This document shows positions 23,430 through 36,801 of a DNA stretch of 64,000 nt, piece by piece. How positions within the stretch are numbered: the stretch's first letter is position 1; each line of letters starts with the position of its first letter. Origin of the DNA: Lactarius indigo. Lineage: Eukaryota > Basidiomycota > Agaricomycetes > Russulales > Russulaceae. The notes beneath the pieces are model-generated. The model saw only the letters and a list, made by a program, of their open reading frames with translations. It did not search any database and was not told where the DNA came from. The position numbers and the translations under genes were made by a program. The stretch spans positions 186,001-250,000 of the forward strand of contig JAFKAC010000036.1 of the NCBI GenBank assembly GCA_025766275.1, read 5' to 3'.

Positions 23430-24582
23430 TTAGGGTTTTCGCGGATGATTGTGGTGGTGGTGGTGGCCCCAATGGGCCCGATGGATTACGTCGTTTCGTG
23501 ACTGATGTTTACTTTTTTTATGCGCTCGATTATGTGGCTTCTTGGCAGAAAGAGGTGCGAGGAAAATGGGGTTGTGCGCCTCTTTATACTGTAATTGTTG
23601 GGGTGGGTAGTCGTAATGCACGCGTCTCACGAAGATACGCGTCATAGAGAATCGGACTAAATTTGTGAAGCTGTCCGGAGACACTTCTGCTCAGGTCGTA
23701 CGCTCGCGCACTCTGCTCGTACAGTATTGTGGTGGAGTTATCAGTACGATGTGAGCCCCGCGCCTGCGTGTAAGCTAAGAACCCTCGGTCAAATTACTAT
23801 TGATATGACAGTAAGTAACCCGCACGGATGTGTATCATATCAACGTTATCAACCTTTATTACCGCGGCCGGTTGTCCAAGATGTCGCGAGACGACACCAT
23901 GAAAGCTCTACCTCCGGTGGACTCGGACTTTCAGCATTCAGCGTTCAAGCTTTCAAGCTTCAAGTTTCAGGTTTCTAGGACCCTCTGAACCTCTAGCTAG
24001 CTATTTTCAGTAAAAAAGAGTCGAATAAACACATTCTATTGAAGAAAACCACCTCGGTGATCTCCTGTAATCATGCGCTCTACTACTGGTACCGGCAGAG
24101 GGCAGTAACCGTGCAGCCATGCTCTTCATCTTTACTTCCGGACCCTCTAGCGGCATCACAACTCCCTCGCAGTACGGGATGAGGGAGAAGTACTATGCAT
24201 AGTATGCGGAGACACCCGGCCCTACCCATTGACACCATGACTGACCTCTACTTGCCCTGAAACTGAAGTTCAAGTTCCAGAACGCATTACAGTAATTGAC
24301 GCGCTCGACGACGTCAGCAACTCCAGGCATCTAAAATACATCTCTCCAATCGCACGCGCGTACTACGTGCCGTTATCCCGTCGCAGGTAGTATGGCACGT
24401 GCCTGTCCATAGAGTAGGCCTTCGAGTCCTGCTGCCAGCCTGAGTGCGCGCGCGCGTCAACTCCTTCCTGGGGGAACTATGACGCGCCTTCCTTCTTCCG
24501 TCTTCGATTTCGTGTCCCAAGCTGAACGAGGCTTTGTATCAGCTCGGTCAGCGTAGAAGCCAATGACGGACACTATCGTACG
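23430..24582. other. Downstream intergenic of the Mam3-like gene
   Basis: No gene is recognised. A run of GTG repeats at 23451-23464 follows the stop codon. The remainder is mixed sequence without conserved coding blocks. Confidence 0.4.
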
Positions 24583-26009
24583 ATGATCAGCTTTTCGCCC
24601 CCAAAAGGCGCTGCACGGGAGCTCGTGACAGCCCTGTCATCACTCTCACGCGTTAGGATACGTTCTCATCGTGGCGGACAACAGAACGTGAGGAGTACCC
24701 AAGCCCGCAGGTCGCAGGACCCGAAATTTGTCATGTGGAAATTTCGCATCGACGGGAAAAGACGCGATGGCCATGTAGGTTGGCGGCAGCGGCGGCGGCG
24801 ACTATGACCCTAGCAAACCTGACCTCGAGGAGAACATAAATACCCAACGAGCCGAGGTTATTGCGTATCTGGCACAGGCGGCGCGCAGCTACTAGTATGT
24901 GATCCATACCTCAACTGCTTGTGGTACAACTATGTGCCCCCGAACAGATGAGTACCCTGCAGACAGTAAGCGCATCACACGAGGGCTCCGAGCTCAGCTT
25001 TCAGGGATATGCGGAAAACGTGAGCGATCATGTTTTGGAAGGAAGGCAATTGAAGGCGTCAGCGTCCTCTCCACCAACGGTAGCCCCTCGCGTCGGCGAG
25101 GAGGATTCCTTGGGCTTGGGACAGCTCAGCAGAACGTGGCTGCCCTGCATCGCTGCACATGCCCACTATTTCATCGTCGCACCTCAACGGGCAATTCGGA
25201 GAACAGGAACCCGCCCGAGCGCTCGACACCTATCTATGCGTCCTTTCCTTCGTTTCTCCTCGGGGCACAACGGCTGACTGTCAACACGGAGACCACGGCA
25301 GCGCGGGGGATTATTATTCATCTAACAGTACCTGCTTTCAAATGGCAACCCCCTTGCTTAGTTTCCTCAATCCCCCCCCCCCTGGTTGTATGGCGCCTCG
25401 ACCCCGGGAATGTAACGCTGATCGCTTCGACGCTATCTCCGGATGTAGATCCGGTGCGTCCTGCCTGCTGTCTTTGCGTGTTCTCTCTCCATTTTCAACG
25501 TCGGCGGGACTTTAGTTTTCTTCTAATGGCCAACGTTTCGAATGGCCCCCCCGCCAATCATATCACTTGGCCCATCTGATTCGCTCGTTAGGCGAAGGAC
25601 GATCGGGTTGGAGAGCCCAAGGGAGATACCACGGCATTACCGGCTGGATTCTTTGATTCTAACGAAATGATTGATGCTTATGCACAGGCACTTGTGTAAG
25701 ATGCACGCACGTCTCATGATCTTAGTCACTGGCAGGCGGTGTGCATCTGTACCGATACATCCTCACACTGATCATCTCTACACGATGGCATCGTTTGATG
25801 GACTCAGGTTACTTGAATCACTCCAGGTGATGCTTCTATTGCGATACCTCACAAACCTGCGTCTGCCTTGGGCCCGCCTTGAAAGTCGTATTTTGAGCTG
25901 TTGTCGCAGCCCATATCAACGATGTCGTTCGCAAGTGCGAAGCCCGTTAATTAGGGTGATGGCTTACGATTTAGCGATGGATAGTTCTGGATACTGGTGT
26001 CTCATGTGA
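24583..26009 (+). other. Unresolved coding-like region
   Basis: Several short stretches read like protein but I could not join them into a gene: about 24808-24893 (DYDPSKPDLEENINTQ, then AEVIAYLAQAARSY), 25005-25130 (FQGYAENVSDHVLEGRQ), 25602-25690 (EPKGDTTALPAGFFDSNEMI) and near 25908-25950 (AAHINDVVRKCEAR). They lie in different frames, separated by stops or possible introns. This may be a real multi-exon gene with frame breaks or a decayed gene. No family is recognised. Confidence 0.25.
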
Positions 26010-29000
26010 TCGTCCCCATCAATTCTTATTTACATCATTTAGCACTGGGGACCTTACATTTCTGACGTCTACAATCCAAGCACCCTTTTTTTTTTTGTCG
26101 TATACATCTATTTTCCCGACACCTACCGATCACGCTTTCTCCCTTGGAGTGCCAGGGGGGACTCTCTGCGAAACTCAGGTAAGAGACGCGAAGCCCTCTC
26201 GGCGAGGCTGACTCAGAATCGATTTGGAGAGGCGTCCCCAAAGGTCGGTCGTCGTTACGGTACGGTATGGTCCCGAGGGGGGGGGCGAAGTAGCAACGAC
26301 TCGGCAGTACCTGACTTGTCGGGCGCGTGGGTTGGTTGATTCGGTTGGACGAGCGTGACCCTCTGCATGGGAGGAGTTCCGAGCCGGGGTCTACGCGCGT
26401 GCTGCCATTCGCTTCGCCTATCGCTGAGGGGTGGCCTGCGTCGTGAGCCAATAGGGGGCTCTATGCACTGGTCCGAATGTCGGTGGTCTGTCGATGAAAC
26501 CGCTGGTGACCCCGGGCCCGGAGTGGTTGCCCGATCAACCAACGAGGGCATACGAGGGAGGCAGTTCGGAAGTAGTCGGACTTTTCGGGTTGCTACAGTA
26601 GAACCTCATTGGGAGGGGACGACAGACTGCTGCCCAATCAAGACGGGTCGGACTCCAAGTCGAAGGTACCTCGGCCATTTTTACATATCTACTGTAAACC
26701 AATCATATGTCGTTTTAGCACTTTGGGCTACTCCGCCATATCACCGATTGGTGAACAAAAAAACACAAACCGATATAAGGGATTAATGATCCATTCACGC
26801 GGAGTCGAGCGTAAGTGAGTGGATGTAATCCATCCCACCCTCGACCCACCCATCAATCATTGGGACCACCTGGCAGTTAGTAATGAGGCAAGATAAGAGG
26901 GTGTTGGAAAATCGGGGTACATATGTCACAGTACGCCACATATCCGTCCTGGAACGGACTGCCCACTAGAGTTGGGATTGGGTTGGGACTGAGCTACCTG
27001 CGAGTTTTCTTAGCCGAGGGTGTGTATTTTTTTCTGCTGAACTGGGCATGTCCGAGTCGTGCCCGAGGCCCTTCGCTGAAGCGGCCAATCAACATCCGAA
27101 GCCCCAAGGGACGACAACCTCCCAAACTTGTGTATGAGGACCAATCACAACAAGGCCGTACCCTTGTCCGAGGGTGCGGCGCCAGCGCAGCCGGCTTATC
27201 TGGTGAGCCCTGGCACGAAGGTATGTGAGCGACCCGGAGCGTGCATAAGCGAGGCCTAGGACAAGAACCTCCGGAAAAACCGGGCACCTTGTTAGATTAT
27301 CTTTGGAAGCAGATCACCGTGGAAGCTGAGACGCCTAGAAAGCAACTATTATTGTACCATTTATTTCTATCAAGAAAGAAAGAAAGAAAAGTCCAATTGG
27401 CAACGGGGCACCCCGCTGACTACGGCCCAAGGCCAGCGCACACACTAAGCTATTTAAAAAAAAAAAAAGGTGTGATAGAAAATCAAACAGCATAGGTGGA
27501 TCAGGGGCGAAACGACTGACGTAGACATGGCGGGCTTGGCGAGACAACTGCTAACTTAGCATCCAAGTAGGCAAGACGGCGGCGGATGCCGCGAAGGTAG
27601 TGAGACGGCCAAGAGTGATGCGACCACGGGAAGTGAAGACGGAAATTGGGATCGTGCGGGAGACCAGTCAGAGGTGGCCGTTTGTCGCAGATTTGTCATC
27701 AAGGAGTGGATCAATCACCCTTGGGTTGGATCACTCAGCAGCCGACCCGGACACGGCAGCATGCAAGCGCGACTCAAGTCCTGTGAACCCCCGCGGTGTT
27801 CGAGATCCGTCGCCGTCGGAGAGGGTAAAAACGAAACGAAATTAGAGAGAGGGCAAGATTGCGGGTATCATGCGACGCGCGTGTGAACACCTGCGGGATC
27901 ATGACAAACGACGAGGTCGGGAATGTAAATGTGATAATGGTGTGGGGAAAAAAAACTGGGGCGAGACGCTGGAGCTTTTTTTTTTTTTTTCGTCGGCTGC
28001 GGCCAGGCGAGCCAGGAAGTCTCCAGGCTCTGTACTGTATGTGGCGGGGTGTGTTTGTTGGCAAGACGAGCTGTTTCCTGTCCCTTTCGGTCCTGTTCCG
28101 ACGAATGGAAGGGGGACGGCTGTATGGTTTGTCAGCTTGCCGCCGGCATTGTACCATATGTCAGTCAGTCAGTCGCTTCAGGGGCGACAACCTGCGTCAA
28201 TAACTCAGTATAATTCAAATGCTACAAGTGTGTATGTGCGAGAGACAAATGCCGATTCAGCAGGAAGGTACCATTTTTGAACAGCACGTAACCCATCGTG
28301 TCAAACCTGCCGGAATTCAATATATTCGGCGTGGGGTGGGCGTAATGTTCAACAAGCAAACCTGGAAGGCGCATGCCACCTTCATCCAAGGGGGGGAGGG
28401 GGTCATCTGATACCCTATATCCGTGTAACACGCTGAGTGACTGTGCAGACCGCCGTACTAAAAGAGGTATAGAATGGCGGTTTAAATGTAGTGCCCCTAC
28501 AGTACAATAGTTAGCGCAAGTGGCGTACGGTGGTGTTGTAACTGAGCGCACTCTGAGCGCTGCATCATGCGCTGCACGGGCGCTCGCTGCAGGTCCCGGT
28601 CCGGACCCTCAATAGAACCGGCCTCTGTGGAACCGGACAGTAACCGGACTCCGTCAAGGACCCATCAAGCTGCAAGCTAACGAGCAACCCCGAAGTTTCG
28701 GATCACCACCACCACTGGCGCATGCAAGGTGGTGCGACGAGACGCCGGAACTAATGATCCTAAATCACGGTTCGAGAAAAATTGAAGGTTGAGGCGGTGC
28801 GAAACAACGCGAAGGGACAAAGGGACGAACGGATCCTCCAGAAGAAAAGAAGAAGAAGAAGAAAAAAAAAAGTTGGCCAAGCCCCTTCCACGCGCCAATG
28901 ATCTATCACCGATATCGCCGTGTTGAAGAATCACAGTCGTCAGCTTGCGGCACTGGAGCCTGGTCGACTCTTGACAATTCTTCCTTTTTTTTGTGCCTAC

Positions 29001-32000
29001 AGCCACGAGAACGTGCTGATCCGCGGATGTGATGCCAGTGGACGCTGAGGCGCGTCAACATGTTCGCAACTTTGACGTGATGGATGAATGTGCAGTAGAA
29101 GGCGCAAAGTCCAGGCTCTCGCTGTCAAGCTTCGGAGGGAGTGTCGAATAAGAGTGATTATGTGTACTGTATTAGCACCAAACACATCTGAGTTGGCTGG
29201 GGCCTTTTGGTACGGCCGTCACCTGCACTGCACTGCACTTTGATGATGGCACTGCCGATCGCAGAAAACAGATCTACGCGCTGCTTGCGAACGTCGCTCT
29301 CACCCAAATCTTTTTTAGCCCTGGCCTTGGCTCCGCACTGCCCGTCCCGCCGGGTTGCCTCTTTTGTCCATTTCTGGCTATTCTGTTCTCCGGCGCGTCA
29401 GGCGGATCGGAGGGAGGGGGGAGGGGGGGGGGGTTCCGGGGGGCCTTTTCCACCTCTATACCATTCTGGTGCTTTTTTTTTTTTTTTTCCACTGTCCCCA
29501 TTTCCAACTCATAGGTGGTGTCGGCCCCGCGGCAACTCGGGTGATTAGAAACTCCCTCCCGTTGGAAAAAAAAACATTCGATATCTGGCATCGATGGGCT
29601 GTGCGTTTGGCAGTTGGAACGAACGAAGCTTGGGATCGTAGTTTTTTTCTTTTTCAAAAAATATACGAACGTGGGGGCGAGTGTAATTTGTAGGTAAATG
29701 TGGATGTGTAACCGCAATCAGGTCATGCGACCCTGATTGCGCCTGGGATAGCGACTGTCATCGTCATTCCTTATAATAGCACTCGACGTTCTCGACGTCA
29801 AATCGTTGTCAAGTAAAGGCACTGCGCAGTTCATGGGTCGATCGTACAGTAGTAAAAATAGAATTCTCATGACGAGATACTGTAGCAAAATACAACCGTA
29901 GCAGAAAGCGACTCATGGGCATGCGACAGTAGTCTGTGACGAGTGTTCCGTTCCGTAGCCCACGTTCCCCTGCACAAGAAAGACGGTTATGTAAGGGATT
30001 AGGATGGGCAGGTTCAAAGGGCGACAATCGTTACTACTGTACTAGCACCCCCTTTCTGGTGCATGGATTTCCCTTGAGATCGAGTCGGCGATCCAAAAAC
30101 AAAAGCTAAAATAAGGCACGCGGGAGCACTTTGTCAGACTGCCGAAAACAGTGCCGATGCGAGCCTCCATAAATCCACCACTACAGAGCCGCAAAAGGGC
30201 AAGCCTGCAGAGTAGTAAACGACGATCAGGCGTCCGGACCTAATATATCGTTGACGGTTGTGCAAGAGAGAGAGAGAGAGAAAAGCCTCTTGAGTTGAAG
30301 GAACCAAGCTATTTTAGTTCCCCTGACAGTGGCAAGTCGATGATGGCTTGCTGGGATTGCAGTTATGGCTGGTTCCCCTTGGGCTAAAATTCGTACGCTG
30401 TCCTGTTGGGGGTAAGGTCACCTAGCGGAGAGTGAAGCAAGTGCCAGTTAAGACTCGACGGAAAATAAGGGTCCCCGCGAAAAGCGGGCGTTTCAATTTG
30501 TATCCTTGTGGAAAGTCGAGTCAGAGAGGACGTCGGCCGCCGAGTTACAAAGAGAATTTATACCCCGCAACCAAGGACCTGAATCCAAGGGTGCATGCGC
30601 AGTAACTTACTACTACTACATGGGCGCAGTTTCATAACGAAGCTGAATCCCCCAAAAAGAAGACGAATAAATAGCAAGGAAGAAGGAACTCGGCGATGAC
30701 TTAGATGGGGGCCCACAAAAACCGGCTCCGGAATCGCATTTATCAGCTGGCGGCGTGGCGCGGACAGTCTTGGATCTATTGATTAGATATACAAGGCACT
30801 GCACCGCGTTTAAATCGCCTGGACGGCGCACGCATCTCATCTCATTATTTGGCGATCGCGATTACGATACGATAGATAAATATGCAAACGAGACCCGAAT
30901 AATATGTACGTACTCTATCGACAAAAAAAAAAAAACCGGCTGTTTTACAGTTACAGAGAGTAGCACGGGTTTTGCGACGGCGCACGCCACCCGCCGCCGC
31001 TGCCATGTCTACGTGCATTGCATGCACTTTTTGTTTTTGCTGATGGTACCCTGTAGTAGGGGAGGGAAGGACCCGAAAAGATGGGGCGAATCTGCTCACT
31101 AAGCGGGGTTGAGATTCGCGGAGTGCGTGCCCATCCGCGTGACTCGGAAATGAAATTTTATTTCACGGTGCAACTCGTCACCACTGTCATTGGCGGAATG
31201 AAAAGGTAGTGCGAGGGATGAAATGAAGTTTCACTGTACCATCCTCCCCAAAGGAGAAAAAAAAAAAAAGAGCTTTGGGACTGGCGGACAGACTACGTAC
31301 GGCCAGTAGCGGTAGCGGTCAAATGGACTGACTGCCCCCCTTGCTGCTCGCTTACTGGGTGCTGATTGTTATATAGATGCGCCGTGGATGATGACGTTAG
31401 CGATGTCAATCAATTTATTTGTATGTTTGTTTTTTTTCATCTCCCATTCTGACTCGTATGTCCGTCCATCGAACGAACAAACGCGCAAACTTGCTTCTGG
31501 ACTGGCAGATTGCCAGCGCTGGCACTTTAGGAACACATTTTTGTCTCGCCAACGGCCCTTTACGTGCGACGCTGGGTGCGCCTCAAGACATTTGTATTTA
31601 CTGTAGGAGTGGGCGGGATTTTGGACTCCGCTTGGCTTGCCCTTGGCAAGAGCGAAGCGGGTGCAACGCGGCCGCAGCTGCTGGGACCGACCCAGTTGGT
31701 CTATGTCCGAGTAAACTTGAAACCCGATTCAAATATTCATGAGGACCAACGAAAAGAGAGAGAGAAGTACAATAGATCTTTCGGGGAGAGGGGGGGGTTC
31801 AGTTAGGTAACACATGTCGATCAGCTCTTGTTTTTTTTTCTCTTACCCCAGGTTGCCTTCCATGTCACGCCATGCCATACCCATGACATGACAATTATCA
31901 AAGATTCTAGCCCCGTCCCCCCCCTCCCACCGCCGACAGCATCGACCGGCCCCGGAGATATTGACGAGCGACGTCGCAACAGTCCAAACTCCGGTGTCGG

Positions 32001-33868
32001 CGGTGCGGGAGACTGTGTGGGTAGAGGCTCGCGGGACGTCTGGGGGGGGGGAGGGGGGATGAGAAATGGGTGAGCAGGGGATCGCCAGACGGCTCGCGAC
32101 GCCGCCGGATGCGGGTAAGGGCATGCCATATGTGGGTGCAGGGGTGACCGCTGCCCGTCCACCGTGATAGCCAAGGAGAAGGGCAGGGACACAACTCTAA
32201 TCCAGCCTCACTTGGGCAAAGTCAAGGGGCGGGGTTGGTTGCTGAGCCGGAAAATAGGCAGGATTGCGTTGTGTTTGGTGCAAAGGTGGGTGTGGGAGCG
32301 ACACGAGTACGACAGCTTCTGAGTCTGGAAGTCAAGGCACGCACGGGCACGAGGGAGAAGACATAAGTTACACTGTACGTGCTTGATCATGACGTTGGCC
32401 GCGCGGGGCGGTGCCATCTCATGAACACGCGGCCTCGCGGCCTCACAAACTAGGTAGGTCTTTTAGGATGGGCTTGGCTTGGGCACGACACCATAGGAAC
32501 ACGAGGTCCCTGAACGGAGAACCGAACAAAGGAGAGTCGCTGTTGTATTGTTGTCGTTTACTGTTGGACCTGTACGGTAATTACAGTACGCAACGCGTGT
32601 TTGTTAGGCGGTTGCCGCCGTTTTTGTCGGTAATAGGTTGTGCGTGTTGTTTTATGACATGAGAGGGGGGGGGGGGGATCCTGCAATACGGTAGCGCGAG
32701 CGTGACACGTAGAGCACTTTACAATACTGCGCACGTCCAAAAGGGAATGGATAACGGAACGTCGGGGTTGTTCCTGTCGTCGAGCGTAACGTTGAGACAT
32801 TGTGTTCGTGGCCCCTATTGCGACCGGGGACTGATACTTGCGTTGAAGAAGCAGGGGGGATGCAAGGTAAGCAGTTCGCTGGGAAAGAACAAGCGAGATC
32901 TGCATGCGCAAGATTAATTAAACACGAGGCTGCGTGGTCCCCGACAAAGGGTCTGTGTGTGTGTCTGCGTGTATGCATGTGCACATCATTTTATTTTCGT
33001 ACGTGCCAATCAAAACAGCAGAAATGGGTAGATAGACGACGGTCTAAGAGAGAAACCAATATATCGCTTAGCGTGTGTTTCACTTCAGGACACCCTATTT
33101 TTATTATTCCCCCGTTCTCTCCCCCCCCCCCTCTCACACACAACTCTTTAATTTGCGGTTGCGGGCGTCGCGATGGGTTGTCCGGGTGTCGGGGATGGAT
33201 GAGCCAAGTAAGCATTACGGATGCAAATAAGATGATCGGCTGACGGAGCCGAGCGTCGGTTTGGGGCGACAAGTTTGCTCCAGAGGGGCGGATCAGTGGG
33301 TGGTGTGCTACGGGTAATAGAGCGGGCGGAAGGAAGAAAGATGGGACGGACAACGGAGAGGATGAAGAGCGTGGACAGTGTGGCCGAGGTCGGGGATGCT
33401 TGCGATGCGGATGCTGTGGGGAGGCATCGGGGAGTGGTCTCGAGAGGGAAAGAAGAGTTCTTCGAAGGGGGTGATCTTCGGCGCCTGGGGTTGGGTGCCT
33501 CGGAGGGGTGATCGGGGTCCCTGGTTGGTGTGGGTTAGCTGCTTGGCATTTCACGTACAGCGAGATGAGACGAGAGATGGCGATGACAGTTGATAGATCA
33601 TGATGATATTTTAGTTAGCGTTGTCAATAAATAGAACGGAAAATAAAGGGAGATGTATGCGTGTGGCCACTCCCGGGGGTTAGGGTTTGATTAAGACGGT
33701 ATAGCAACCGCACCGCAACGCTCATCTCATCAACGGCGCCCTCTTCCTCTCACCCTGACTCTTTCCCCCGAATACTTCTTTCCCTTCCTCCTTCCTCTTC
33801 CGTCCCATCCACCACTCCATCCCTAACCATGCAACACGATCACTCTCCCCAAGGCCTCCTCGTCCCAC
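26010..33868. other. Long homopolymer-rich intergenic region upstream of the RGS gene
   Basis: Nearly 8 kb without a recognised gene. Long mononucleotide runs are frequent: T12 near 26085, G9 near 26277, A12-13 near 27456, T15 at 27976-27990, T16 near 29473, A13 near 31257, G13 near 32665 and C11 near 33121. GAAA repeats occur at about 27373-27389 and a GA run at 30264-30280. The 187-codon minus-strand frame 32991-33554 is Pro/Ser/His-rich low complexity and I do not call it. An AATAAA at about 33627 could end an unseen transcript. Possibilities are a long regulatory region, an lncRNA or decayed repeats. Confidence 0.4.
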
Positions 33869-36080
33869 ATGATGAAGACCACAAAGCGAGGTCGCCCCTT
33901 CCTAAAAGTGCGACCACCCTCCCCCTTGTATGCGCTCTCCTCACCTCCCTTTGCTCTTCCAGGACACCCTCGATCTATTCGCAACCCTCGTCGTCTCCTT
34001 ACAACTCTCAACCCACAAACAGTTCTTTCGGTCCTTCCCAAATTCTTTCTCCACGTGCGTCCTTGCATCTCATTTCGGCCCTCCTTCTCCTTCCGTCCCT
34101 TCCTTTTCCTTACGCGCATCTCTCTCTCTCTCTCTTTTTTTTGTCGCCTCTCCCAGAGATGAAGCTGCCGCCAACCTGGCTTCGCTCAAATTTTCCCAAT
34201 CCAATCGTGGGCCAGACCCTAGAGAACCCTCACGAGTGATCACGACAACAACAACAACGACCTTCTCGATGACCCGCGATATGGCCAAGGCCATGTCGCA
34301 GCACTTTATGGATGCACGTCTCATCGAAAATGCCGCCGACCCTTCATCAAATCTGTTCAAAGACCGTGGTGTCTATGTTCTCACCCCAAAGGGGCTACAT
34401 GTTCTCGAACGTTTTATCAGTCGCAATGGCATCAACGGTGACCATCTAGCCCACGTCTTCGCCACGCAGCCCATATGTATGAAACTCCTCCATCTCGAAC
34501 GTCGCTCCGTCGACGACGAGATCATCGTCTCTCAATCCGTCATCACCGCCCTCTTCCGTCGCTTCGCCGCTCGGGAACCAAATTATCCCTCACCATCGAA
34601 TCAGAACCTCGATCCCACAGCCGCATATCACGAACGAGCAAAGGGCATCCAACTTATGGATGTCTCGGATCGTCAATCTTCGAGCTCCGGGACGAGCGGC
34701 CTCTCATCGATACTGCTTTGCCGCACTTCGCTGCCCTCGAGTGGCTGTGCGATTTTACTTCGGTTGTCGGCCGTGAGGAAGCAGCCGAGATGGCTGCTCA
34801 ATTTGTCCGTTTTGGTCTTATCACGCTCGTCAGCGACAAGCGCAAGAACAATGATTCGGCCATCATCTTTACCGTCCGCGGTTCTGCCCCCGGAGGCAAT
34901 TCTCCCGTTAGCGTATGTGTTATCATCCGGTTTCATCCCGAACGGACTTCTGACAATCATCATCTCATCGCCCCTTTAGCAAACGGGCGAATTCCGATGT
35001 ACAGCCAAAGCTATCTATAAGATTACGGAAGAGGGCGTTCGCACCGCCCGCTGGGAAACCACCCGAGGGGGCGGCCTCCGTGACTCGCCCAATAGTTCGA
35101 CCGCGAATCTATCCAGCGCAGAGCGGCCCTCACTTGAGAAAGACGGTTCCTCCAAGCCCATCTCTCCCTCCGATGCCAAGATTCATCGGCGCATATCGCT
35201 CGCTGAGAAGCTCAACACCTCCTACTCGGGTGACGCCGCCTTGGACAAGCGCACGAAAGAGAGCAACACGGAGCGATTACAGTTCATCATCGACAATCCG
35301 ACGCTCTGTCACTTGTTTCGCGAATTTCTCCGGGATAACTTCTGCGAAGAGAACCTGGCGTTCTGGCTCGAGGTACAGGATTTCAAGCGCAAGTTCAACA
35401 TCACCTCGAGCGCGAGTAGTGCGGCTTTCCAGCGACCAATACCAGAACGCGGTACAGCAGCCGGCAAGGCCAACTACACCAGGTCAGCAGGCGATGGAAC
35501 AGCACCACGAGGCACTCATCCAGCAAGCGCACGCGATCTACACGATGTACCTTGCTAAGAGCAGTCAGGCGGAACTGAACATCGACCACGGACTGCGCAA
35601 TGAACTGTCCGCGTACCTGAGTGAGGTCATGCAGGGTCTGACGGGCACGCCATTTCAGGGCCATATCGAAGCCGACCAGTTGAGCTCGTTCAATGCGACG
35701 CAATTGCACATGATGATCCGGTTGTACGAACGCATACAAACACACGTCTTTCGACTGATGGCGACGGATTCTGTACCAAAGGTTCGTCTACCCGCGCCTG
35801 TGTATGCGCTGGTGCTGATTATGCGTCGTCGTAGTTCACAAAGACGCCACGGTTCATAGCGCTCCGGAATCAGAACGACGATTTCGACTTCCTGGATAGC
35901 GACGTGCAGTATCTGAGCAACGCAGGGCCAACGGTCCCGCCAGGACTGAATAAGGAGCAGGAGGTTGGAGGGACATATGTGACGGTTTCACAGAAGGGTG
36001 CGGTGGCGGCTCATGAATCACGGCCTCGGACAGCCGGCGGAGATCGTGAACCGCGACGTCCATGGAACGACATCTCGTGA
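33869..36080 (+). CDS. flbA: Regulator of G-protein signalling, DEP-RGS (FlbA/Sst2/Thn1 type)
   Basis: Exons: 33869-33907, 33963-34054, 34157-34912, 34980-35781 and 35835-36080, about 643 aa. It starts MMKTTKRGRPFLK. Two fungal DEP-type regions follow (TLDLFATLVVSLQL, NLASLKFSQSNRGPDPREPS, YVLTPKGLHVLERFI; then HFAALEWLCDFTSVVGREEA, FVRFGLITLVSDKRKNNDSA, IIFTVRGSAPGGNSPVS). The RGS domain occupies about residues 385-560 (FIIDNPTLCHLFREFLRDNF, CEENLAFWLEVQDFKRKFN, LNIDHGLRNELSAYL, MIRLYERIQTHVFRLMATDS). Family members accelerate GTP hydrolysis on G-alpha and restrain mating or vegetative-growth signalling; the Schizophyllum homolog is Thn1. Two frame breaks occur: a +1 near 35430 (TTC-c-AGC) and one at about 34664-34676 that needs -1 or +2, the only break in the window not clearly +1. 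The symbol denotes family, not proven orthology. Confidence 0.9.
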
Positions 36081-36801
36081 GGGGGCGACTGTCAGCGCTA
36101 TTTCTCCTCTCTCCCCTCCCGCCATACTTCGTTTGGTCTCTGGTTGTGCCTCTACTCAATCCTCAGCCTCGAACCCCGCATTTCCCGCATTCTTCGCAAC
36201 TCGCATTTTTCGTTTCAAAATAATGGAACCGCACCGCACCGCACCCCAATCCAATCACTACACGCTTATCGGCCAGCTGTACCCTGTTCAGACTGTTTTC
36301 CTCGCTTGGCTCTTTTCACCGGCAGTCCTCGGATGATCCGCCGTTCTAATTATTTCCTCATTCAAGTTGATCTTTTTTACTTCTTCCTTTTACCTAGTTC
36401 AAGAACGCATGCCTGCCGTGGTGATATCCAGTCCATCTCGTCTGCGCCATTTCAAGTCGTTTTTTTTTCATTCAATTTCCCTCACTTGGTATTACTGCTA
36501 TTTTCAAGGGCGTGTACCTATTTCACTTATTTCACTTCTTTTTTTACTCCCTTTTTTTTTTTCTTTATTTTTTGAACCCCTGTGAAGCAAGAACTGAGCA
36601 AATTACCTCTCCCCTGAGTCTTATGTCGTTGTACCATCTATCCGTAACCGTACTCGTACCCGTACCCCTAGTAGCTTATCCACTCGTTCGTCCTGCCTGC
36701 TGATGTGGCAGGTCCGACGTCTATTCACCTAATTATCAGATGCTCCATTTTTGGCCCTGAACTGCCCGCTTACTAAGCTAGCAACCCAGACATCCACCAA
36801 C
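36081..36801. other. RGS 3' region and upstream of the heme-protein gene
   Basis: Pyrimidine-rich DNA with T runs (for example near 36457 and 36551-36560), probably 3' UTR of the RGS gene followed by the promoter and leader of the next gene. No coding segment seen. Confidence 0.5.

Noticed and set aside
32991..33554. 187-codon open frame on the minus strand
   Set aside because: It is Pro/Ser/His-rich low complexity that simply mirrors a purine-rich plus strand. It has no family motif and no conserved block.
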